Of a stretch of DNA of 64,000 bases, positions 52,596-58,821 are shown one piece after another. Origin of the DNA: Aureimonas jatrophae. GTDB taxonomy: Bacteria > Pseudomonadota > Alphaproteobacteria > Rhizobiales > Rhizobiaceae. Within the stretch, counting starts at the first letter, position 1, and the number at the start of each line of letters is the position of its first letter. The notes under the pieces are model-generated. The model saw only the letters and a program-made list of their open reading frames with translations. It did not search any database and was not told the origin of the DNA. A program made the translations under genes and the position numbers. The stretch lies in assembly GCF_900104035.1 (NCBI RefSeq), contig NZ_FNIT01000005.1:298357-362356 (forward strand), read 5' to 3'.

Positions 52596-53138
52596 GTGCC
52601 GGCTCGCGAGCCGCCCGCCAACGCGTTGAACGCTTTCGCGTCGCTCGTTGCTCGATTTCCCCACCGTGTCCTGTTGGCCGTACCGGACGTGCGCCACATT
52701 CCAATATTTGCGCTCGGGGTCGAGAAGGCACGCGCGCCCCTCGAATGGGCATCGCTCGATGACCCCGACGGGCAATGCACCATCATCGGCCGTGACGCCC
52801 TGGAGCAGCTTCAGGCAGGCCGCTACGGCGCATATCGCCTGATCGACACCCGAACCCGCCTCGCCCGGCAAACCGCGCTGTATGCCCCCTGGTGCACGTT
52901 CACGACGGCTGACCATGTCGAGGCGTTCGAGCGCGAGCACCCGAACTTGGGACTGACGGCGCTGAGCAGGCAAGTCGAGGCCGCTTTGCGGGAAACGCAG
53001 GCGGCTGGCGTCGCCGAGCTTGATGCAGCGATCGAGACACTACGCTCACAAGCTCGCGTGCTGGCGCAACTGAATCACTGCACAGCGATGCAAAGTGATG
53101 GGCAACCTGAAGCGAGAACCAGCCCCTGTTCGCCCTAG
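52596..53138 (+). CDS. Hypothetical protein following DUF3768
   Basis: A 180-residue protein, not recognised. The start appears to be GTG 52596, 3 bases after the DUF3768 stop, so the two are coupled. The N-terminal two thirds is globular with mixed charge (W-A-S-L-D-D-P-D-G-Q-C-T-I-I-G-R-D-A-L-E-Q-L). The C-terminal third is a probable coiled coil (L-S-R-Q-V-E-A-A-L-R-E-T-Q-A-A-G-V-A-E-L-D-A-A-I-E-T-L-R-S). It ends convergent to the XRE regulator. Confidence 0.6.
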   Translation: MPAREPPANALNAFASLVARFPHRVLLAVPDVRHIPIFALGVEKARAPLEWASLDDPDGQCTIIGRDALEQLQAGRYGAYRLIDTRTRLARQTALYAPWCTFTTADHVEAFEREHPNLGLTALSRQVEAALRETQAAGVAELDAAIETLRSQARVLAQLNHCTAMQSDGQPEARTSPCSP

Positions 53139-53151
53139 TGTCAGATTGTGA

Positions 53152-53442
53152 TCAACTTCGTTTGGGTCGCTTTTCGTTCTTGATAGGATTCGGCTTGCGA
53201 CCAGGCCGCATCTGCTCAGGAAGTTCACTGCCGACGTCAGGTGCTTGCAGCAACTCGTTGACCGTCACGCCAAAGGCGATTGCCAAGCGGTCCATAATAT
53301 CGATCGTTGGGTTCACCTTACCTTGTTCGATTCGGCTAAGGTATGGTTTGGCGACTTCCGCCTCCAACGCAAACGCCTCCTGCGTCAATTCACGCGCACC
53401 CCGCAGCCGCCAACGCCATCCGGTATGGCCTATCTCAGGCAA
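53152..53442 (-). CDS. XRE-family helix-turn-helix regulator
   Basis: A 96-residue Cro/CI-type regulator. The HTH is L-T-Q-E-A-F-A-L-E-A-E-V-A-K-P-Y-L-S-R-I-E-Q-G-K-V-N-P-T-I-D-I-M-D-R-L-A-I-A-F-G-V. A basic, Pro-rich tail (R-P-G-R-K-P-N-P-I-K-N-E-K-R-P-K-R) ends the protein. It is divergent from the seven-gene operon that starts at 53678, with 235 bases between them, and could repress it, although that operon also encodes its own XRE protein. Confidence 0.82.
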   Translation of the reverse strand: MPEIGHTGWRWRLRGARELTQEAFALEAEVAKPYLSRIEQGKVNPTIDIMDRLAIAFGVTVNELLQAPDVGSELPEQMRPGRKPNPIKNEKRPKRS

Positions 53443-53658
53443 TCAGCATCGTGGGGCCCGATCCCGCCCTATTGCAGGAGCTGGCGCGGCTTCAGAAGGG
53501 GGTCGCCCGAGGACGACGGACGAGATCCTGCAGCGCGAGGAGATCGCAAAAGGATCCAACAGGCCTCTGATCGTAGAAGGGCTTGGCTTTGGCTGCCCGT
53601 TACGAGCAGCGTAAGCGACCTCAAATAGACGATACAGGCCCTTGACCCGCGGGCAGCT

Positions 53659-53678
53659 TTACAACAAATTCGTTGTAA
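53659..53678. promoter_or_regulatory. Palindrome overlapping the start codon of the seven-gene operon
   Basis: A 20-bp near-perfect palindrome with arms TTACAAC and GTTGTAA around a central AATT (two mismatched positions). The last base is the A of the ATG at 53678. It is well placed as an operator for one of the two XRE proteins nearby; the short leader lacks a visible Shine-Dalgarno sequence. Confidence 0.6.
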
Positions 53679-54103
53679 TGATACCTTCGTTCGATGAGCA
53701 AACTGGGCATCTTCCCGTGGGCGAGCACGCGGCGACATGGCCGGAGGTGGCGCAGCGTTTCGGCTGGAACAACCATCGCCGCCGATTGCTCGCGGGCCTG
53801 CTGCGCATGGCGACGAACCTTCGAGATGCGGGGTGCGTCTTCTTCCTGCTGGACGGAAGCTTCGTCACGAACAAGGAATACCCCGAAGATTACGATGCGT
53901 GCTGTGACTACGAAGGAATGGATCCGCTCAAGATCGATCCAAGAATGTTTATGGGCAAGCAGATTATGAAGGCTGAATTCGGGGGCGAGGTCCATCCGGA
54001 AAAGGCATTCGGCGATGTCACGCCCCTACGCGAATTCTACCAGACGGACAGGAACGGCGTCGCCAAGGGCGTGGTAATCTTGGATCTCGGAACTCTGCCA
54101 TGA
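53678..54103 (+). CDS. DUF6932-like nucleotidyltransferase-fold protein
   Basis: A 141-residue protein resembling the DUF6932 family. The N-terminus is M-I-P-S-F-D-E-Q-T-G-H-L-P-x-G-x-H, followed by A-T-W-P-E-V-A-Q-R-F-G-x-N-x-H-R-R-R-L-L. A Pol-beta-type nucleotidyltransferase signature follows: L-D-G-S-F-V-T-N-K-E-Y-P-E-D-Y-D (Gly-Ser, then D-x-D nine residues later). Related small NTases AMPylate or nucleotidylate partner proteins or act as antitoxins. ATG 53678 is the family start; TTG 53642 would add 12 residues. Its stop overlaps the next gene's start (ATGA). It opens the seven-gene operon. Confidence 0.78.
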   Translation: MIPSFDEQTGHLPVGEHAATWPEVAQRFGWNNHRRRLLAGLLRMATNLRDAGCVFFLLDGSFVTNKEYPEDYDACCDYEGMDPLKIDPRMFMGKQIMKAEFGGEVHPEKAFGDVTPLREFYQTDRNGVAKGVVILDLGTLP

Positions 54104-55497
54104 TCGCGACCGAGCACCAGTTCAATATCACCAGCAAGAAGCTCGACAAGCTGAACCTCGCGCTGGGTTCGCTCCGGCATTCCGACAGATCCGGTCAGTT
54201 TCATGAGCGACAGATCCGCTCCCTCGAGGAGACGGTCGAGGAACTCGAAGCGGAGATTCGGGAATACGAGGCCCTAAAGGCGGGAGAGGTTCCCGAAATC
54301 GTGGTCCAGAGCCTGGCCGACTTGCCAACGGCGCTGATCAAAGCCCGCATAGCGAGAGGCTTCAGCCAATCGAACTTGGCTTCGGCTCTTGGCATGCGTC
54401 CCCAGCAGATCCAGAGGTGGGAGGCGGAAGGGTATGCCTCTGCTGCCTTCACCGTTCTTGCGCGCGTCGCCGAGGCTCTGCGCCTGGACATTAACCACCG
54501 CCTGCCGCTTGCGGATCGCCCCTTCGCCGATCCTAAGCGCCTTCGCAAGGCGTTGGTCGAAAAGGGGCTTCCCGCGAAGGTGGTCGACCGACGCATCATG
54601 CCGAAAAAGTCGCGCGCGAGCCTTCCCGACCAAGTCGTGGACGAGGTCGATGCCAGACTGCGCAAGCTTCTCGGCTTCGGCCTCCGGAGCCTGGCTGCGT
54701 CCAAGGGGTTCGAGCCCGCAGCGATGCAGTTCAAGCTGCCGGCCTCGGCCGACCAAGAGCGGACGCGGGCCTACGCGGCCTATCTCGAAGGGATCTGCGG
54801 CATTGTCGCGAAGACGGTGCGGACTCCTCCCTCGCCCCTTCCCGACACGATCTCGGACATGCATGCCGCCTTATTCGCAGACGGCATCTCCCTGCGAGGC
54901 GCAGCCGTGGCATGCTGGTCCATGGGCATCGGCGTGATCGCGTTGGACGACAGCCTGAATTTCGACGGCGCTTGCTGGCGGCGCGGCGGACGCTCGGTCG
55001 TCGTGTTGCGCAACCGCGGCGGGGACGAGGCCCGTGCGCTCTTCGACCTGATCCACGAAGTCTACCACCTCGCGGCGACGAAAGCGGACCTAGGCGTGAT
55101 CGAAGCCGAGGAGACTTCGTCGGATCGGCGTGAGTCGACCGACGAGCGCAGGGCGAACAGGTTCGCTGCCGAGGTCCTGACAGACGGCCGATTAGCAGAG
55201 CTTCTGGCGCGGGTCGTCGAGCGGTCCGAGAGCAGGAGCGAGCAGTTGAAGTCTGCCGTCCGGCAGGTCGCCGCGGAGGCGGACGTACCGGTCGGGATCA
55301 TGGCCAACCTGTTCGCGGGGAACCTCGACAAGGATGGTGGCCGGAACTGGTGGGCCAGCGCCAAGTCGATGCAGCCGGCGGGTGGCGATCCATGGCGGGT
55401 CGTTCGCGACGTGTTCGTCAGGAATGCGGACTTCTCCCGGCTGGACCGCATCGAGTTGGACTTGCTGGACCAGATATTGGAGAGCGTCGATGAATGA
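54100..55497 (+). CDS. XRE HTH / ImmA-IrrE-type zinc peptidase protein
   Basis: A 465-residue regulator-protease. Residues 1-65 are a charged coiled coil. About residues 80-130 form an XRE-like HTH (L-I-K-A-R-I-A-R-G-F-S-Q-S-N-L-A-S-A-L-G-M-R-P-Q-Q-I-Q-R-W-E). Around residue 319 the zinc motif H-E-V-Y-H lies in A-L-F-D-L-I-H-E-V-Y-H-L-A, with the third-ligand region E-R-R-A-N-R-F-A-A-E-V-L. Such proteins cleave a repressor or partner on a damage signal (IrrE, ImmA), or act as antitoxins. The start overlaps the NTase stop by 4 bases and the stop overlaps the next start by 8 bases. Confidence 0.85.
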   Translation: MIATEHQFNITSKKLDKLNLALGSLRHSDRSGQFHERQIRSLEETVEELEAEIREYEALKAGEVPEIVVQSLADLPTALIKARIARGFSQSNLASALGMRPQQIQRWEAEGYASAAFTVLARVAEALRLDINHRLPLADRPFADPKRLRKALVEKGLPAKVVDRRIMPKKSRASLPDQVVDEVDARLRKLLGFGLRSLAASKGFEPAAMQFKLPASADQERTRAYAAYLEGICGIVAKTVRTPPSPLPDTISDMHAALFADGISLRGAAVACWSMGIGVIALDDSLNFDGACWRRGGRSVVVLRNRGGDEARALFDLIHEVYHLAATKADLGVIEAEETSSDRRESTDERRANRFAAEVLTDGRLAELLARVVERSESRSEQLKSAVRQVAAEADVPVGIMANLFAGNLDKDGGRNWWASAKSMQPAGGDPWRVVRDVFVRNADFSRLDRIELDLLDQILESVDE

Positions 55498-56062
55498 CTT
55501 GACGTCCCGGCTGGACGAGCCGCTGCCGCAGATCAAGATCACCTGCACCAGCGTAGACTGCGAGAACGATCTTCACTGCTTCCTCCAGAAGAGGAGATCG
55601 GGGAACAAGCCCGCGTTCGGCCCGTGCCGGGCTTGCGATGCGGACTTGGTTGACTGGCAGAGGGCCCACGAACGCGATCCGGATCGGATTGACGCCCTGT
55701 TCGCAGACATGCGCACGGAGAAGATCCGGGAGCACATGTGGAGCCAACCGTTCGACGGGGACGCACTTCGGAAGGTCAGAAAGCACGATCGTCAGACGCT
55801 TCACGCGAAGGTCCGCAAGCGCATCGCGTCATCGGTAGGCAAGTCGGCGGGCGTGTATGACGGCCGCCAGACAGCTATGAAAGGCGACGTCGTGCTCTAT
55901 GCCCAGCACGCGACCGCCACCTGTTGCCGCCAGTGCATACTCTACTGGCACGGGATCCCGAAGAACGTCGAGCTTAAGGACGACGAGAAGGAGTATCTAT
56001 GCCTCCTCGTCGATCGGTACCTCGACGCCAGGGTTGGCGACGATATGCTGCGCGGAAGTTGA
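55490..56062 (+). CDS. DUF4186-like Cys-rich protein
   Basis: A 190-residue protein. The N-terminal part has the Cys pattern C-T-S-x-D-C-E-N-D-L-H-C-F and G-P-C-R-A-C-D-A-D-L-V-D-W, likely a zinc-binding unit. The C-terminal half matches the DUF4186 pattern (R-Q-T-A-M-K-G-D-V-V-L-Y-A-Q-H-A-T-A-T-C-C-R-Q-C-I-L-Y-W-H-G-I-P), also Cys/His-rich. Function is unknown; a role in handling nucleic acid is a guess. ATG 55490 overlaps the previous gene by 8 bases. The next start follows 4 bases after its stop. Confidence 0.72.
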   Translation: MNDLTSRLDEPLPQIKITCTSVDCENDLHCFLQKRRSGNKPAFGPCRACDADLVDWQRAHERDPDRIDALFADMRTEKIREHMWSQPFDGDALRKVRKHDRQTLHAKVRKRIASSVGKSAGVYDGRQTAMKGDVVLYAQHATATCCRQCILYWHGIPKNVELKDDEKEYLCLLVDRYLDARVGDDMLRGS

Positions 56063-56066
56063 AGCG

Positions 56067-57038
56067 ATGGCTGGCCTCATCCCGACCGAACGCATGGTCG
56101 ACGCGATGCGGCAACGCGTTCTGCGCGAGGGAGGCGGCGAGATCCTCGTCTCGCGGCTCGAAGGGTCCATGCAGCAGGCTGACCTGTCCGCTCCGACGAA
56201 TGCCGGCGGCTTGGGACGACGTCGCCATTTCCGTCGCAGAGTTGCTGAAGGGTGGCCGGACAACTTTCTCCCGATCGTTCCCGCAAGTCGGTGGCTTAGG
56301 ATCTCTCCCCCTGCCGTCATGCACGCGGAGGTCTTCCAGCTCGCCGCGTGTGCGTGGCGCTGCTGGTACTGCTTCGTGCCGTTCCCTCTTCTGGCCGGCG
56401 ACGAAAGAAAGGGGCGCTGGGCCAGCGCCGCCGAACTCGTAGACCTCTATGCGGCCGTGGAGGATCGACCGCCCATCCTCGACCTGAGCGGAGGGTCTCC
56501 GGACCTCGCTCCGGAATGGGTTGCGTGGACAATGGATGCGGTGGAGGCGCGCGGGATCGGGAAGTCCACATATCTGTGGTCCGACGACAACCTGAGCAGC
56601 GACCACCTGCTGCGGCCGGACGGATCGACGCTCCTGAGGCGAATGGAGCGATACGGCGCAGGCTACGGGAAGGTGTGCTGCCTTAAGGGGTTCGACGCCG
56701 AATCCTTCTCGTTCAACACCCAGGCGGAACCAGACGGGTTCGAGCGCCAACTGCGCATCCTCGTCGGCTACAGCCGCACGGACCTCGACCTGTACCTCTA
56801 CGTGACCCTCACAAGCCCGAGGACGACCGGGGACGATGGCCGCGTTCGGGAACTGGTCGCGCGGCTCGCCGACATCAGGTCGGACCTTCCGCGACGGACG
56901 GTCCCGCTGCTTGTCACCGAGTTCTCTGCGATGCGATCGCGGATCGACGCAGTCCGACGTGATGCGATGGAAAACCAGTGGCGCTTGGTCGAGGCTTGGA
57001 CCGACGCCGTGTCGTCGCTGGAAGGCGGACCCGAGTGA
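56067..57038 (+). CDS. Radical SAM protein
   Basis: A 323-residue protein with the canonical radical SAM cluster motif C-x3-C-x2-C (C95-A-W-R-C99-W-Y-C102), followed by the SAM-amino-group motif D-L-S-G-G-S-P (142-146). It would bind a 4Fe-4S cluster and cleave S-adenosylmethionine to a 5'-deoxyadenosyl radical. No SPASM or TRAM domain is present, and the C-terminus is helical. Resemblance is too weak to name a subfamily; small-molecule or nucleobase chemistry is possible. It starts 4 bases after the DUF4186-like gene, and its stop overlaps the next GTG start (GTGA). Confidence 0.82.
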   Translation: MAGLIPTERMVDAMRQRVLREGGGEILVSRLEGSMQQADLSAPTNAGGLGRRRHFRRRVAEGWPDNFLPIVPASRWLRISPPAVMHAEVFQLAACAWRCWYCFVPFPLLAGDERKGRWASAAELVDLYAAVEDRPPILDLSGGSPDLAPEWVAWTMDAVEARGIGKSTYLWSDDNLSSDHLLRPDGSTLLRRMERYGAGYGKVCCLKGFDAESFSFNTQAEPDGFERQLRILVGYSRTDLDLYLYVTLTSPRTTGDDGRVRELVARLADIRSDLPRRTVPLLVTEFSAMRSRIDAVRRDAMENQWRLVEAWTDAVSSLEGGPE

Positions 57039-58189
57039 AGGCGGACCTTGCCTCCGTCGTATCCGATCTCCTCCGTGATGCGCGGGATTTCGGGTCGCTC
57101 GCGTCGAACTGCCTAGGCGCTTGGCCGATCGACGTGCTCCGCGAACTCGAGCGCGTCGCGGGGTCGTCTGCGGACATGAATGCACGGGCGGCACGCCTCG
57201 TGACCGACGCCTCGTTGTTTCCCCTCCATCGTCGCCGTGCCGCCCCCTCACCCCTTCCGGTCGAGCATCCGCTGGACAGCGACTGGCGGTTCGCCGCGGG
57301 CGAGCCAAGACGCCTGCTCGGCCGCGTGCTGTCCGGCCTCGGCCCCAGGGACCGGTTCCTCCTGTTGTGCGTACCGACAATCGTCTTGGAGGCGGCAAGG
57401 CAAGGGCTAGCGCACAGGACCGTGGTTGCCGTCCGCCATGGCGACCCGATCGCGGCAGCGATGCGGCATGCGGTGCCTGATGCGACCTACGTCGAGTTGG
57501 ATAAAATGCCTGACATGGATGCCGCGGCGGCCGCAATTGACCCGCCTTGGCACGACGACACGGCACTTCCCCTCATCGAGCGGCTATGCCTCGGCGTTCG
57601 CGAAGGCGGGATGGTCCTGGTTACGGGACCCGACGTCCTCACGGGAGCCTCGTCCGCCGAGCGCCTGTCCATTCACCGAACCGACCACCAACTTCCCGGA
57701 CTGCAACGCGTCGGTCCCTGGTCCAAGGTCAGATACCGCACGCCGCGGTTCGAGGAGCGCGCGTTTCAAGCGGCCGGGATCGGCAACGTGCCGCCTGCGT
57801 GGCGAACGGGACTTGTCCAGGCCCACCGCAGGACGGGCGAGGTTATCTCGCCTTCCAGCTTGCACCCGGCCGGCCAGTGGCGCGAGCGGGTCGTTGACGG
57901 TCATCGCATCTGGGTAAGGCCGGACGCGGCCGATGGTCTCCCCTTCCGCATCCGTGTCTGTGACAGCGTCAGCAGCCAGTCTCAGTTTCGACGGACGGCG
58001 TCCGTATGGACTTCGGGTAATGTCGTAGTCGTGGGCGGGGAGAGAGCCGAACTCGATCGACTCCTTGATGCCTCGGCCGATGCGTCGCGGGACCGAATGC
58101 TTCTCGCTCTCCTCGAAGCCGAACGCAAAGCTGTTGGGAACGCGGATCTCCTCCCAGCGGAACGCTTGCCGTTGTCCGCCATGCCGTGA
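57035..58189 (+). CDS. Rossmann-like protein with DPPW motif (methyltransferase-like)
   Basis: A 384-residue protein. Residues about 80-240 have a Rossmann-methyltransferase look. D-W-R-F-A-A-G-E-P-R-R-L-L precedes a short beta strand (F-L-L-L-C-V-P-T-I). D-P-P-W (169-172) follows at the position of the catalytic motif IV of amino-methyltransferases, then G-G-M-V-L-V-T-G-P. Then come T-P-R-F-E-E-R-A-F-Q-A-A-G-I and a C-terminal 100-residue beta-rich part. The SAM-binding GxG is not clear, so another transferase activity is possible. The GTG start overlaps the radical SAM stop. Confidence 0.65.
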   Translation: MKADLASVVSDLLRDARDFGSLASNCLGAWPIDVLRELERVAGSSADMNARAARLVTDASLFPLHRRRAAPSPLPVEHPLDSDWRFAAGEPRRLLGRVLSGLGPRDRFLLLCVPTIVLEAARQGLAHRTVVAVRHGDPIAAAMRHAVPDATYVELDKMPDMDAAAAAIDPPWHDDTALPLIERLCLGVREGGMVLVTGPDVLTGASSAERLSIHRTDHQLPGLQRVGPWSKVRYRTPRFEERAFQAAGIGNVPPAWRTGLVQAHRRTGEVISPSSLHPAGQWRERVVDGHRIWVRPDAADGLPFRIRVCDSVSSQSQFRRTASVWTSGNVVVVGGERAELDRLLDASADASRDRMLLALLEAERKAVGNADLLPAERLPLSAMP

Positions 58190-58234
58190 CAGCATAAAGG
58201 GATCCAGACCGTCGCCGCACAAGGGAACCCTGAC

Positions 58235-58798
58235 ATGGCCCCAACCTTGATCCTCGCCTTCTCCGGGGGTATTGGGTCCGGAAAGTCCGATCTTACGATC
58301 GAAGTCGCCAGACGCCTCGGCTGGGGCCGCGCGAGCTTCGGCGCGCATGTGAAGAAGGTGGCGAGGGACAACCACCGGGATCCGGAAGACAGAGCGGTCC
58401 TCCAGAGCCTGGGCCAGGCGCTCGTCGTTACCAACCTCGACGCGTTCGTCAGAGAGACGCTGGCGCAGGCCGGCGACGCGCAGAGCGTCGTTGTGGACGG
58501 CGTCCGGCACGTTGAGGTTCTCATGAAGCTGCGCGCCCTTCAGGGGACGCAGGTCAGGCTGGTCCACATCGATACGCCGAGCGACATCCGTCATGAGCGC
58601 CACATGAAGCGTGACAACGTGGAGCGGCGGCTGATTGCCCGCTACGAGTCCGACATCACCGAGGCGCAGCTTCCTCGTATTCTGCCCCAGTACGCGGACA
58701 AGACGATTAACGGTTCCTTGCCGACCTCGATCCTCGCCGACGAGGTCGAAACGTTCGCCAGGGCGGTGCACAGGACCATCGTGGCGGAAGCCGCGTAG
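58235..58798 (+). CDS. P-loop (deoxy)nucleotide kinase-like protein
   Basis: A 187-residue P-loop NTPase resembling dNMP/adenylate-type kinases. Walker A is G-G-I-G-S-G-K-S (residues 11-18). The middle has V-V-V-D-G-V-R-H-V (about 88-96) as the Walker-B-like, acceptor-binding region and a lid-like R-H-E-R-H-M-K-R-D-N. The size fits a nucleotide kinase, and no other domain is attached. ATG 58235 is preceded by AAGGGA. It stands 45 bases after the DPPW protein gene and 23 before the patatin gene. Confidence 0.72.
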   Translation: MAPTLILAFSGGIGSGKSDLTIEVARRLGWGRASFGAHVKKVARDNHRDPEDRAVLQSLGQALVVTNLDAFVRETLAQAGDAQSVVVDGVRHVEVLMKLRALQGTQVRLVHIDTPSDIRHERHMKRDNVERRLIARYESDITEAQLPRILPQYADKTINGSLPTSILADEVETFARAVHRTIVAEAA

Positions 58799-58821
58799 GC
58801 CGGCAAGGCTGCGGGGGTCGC

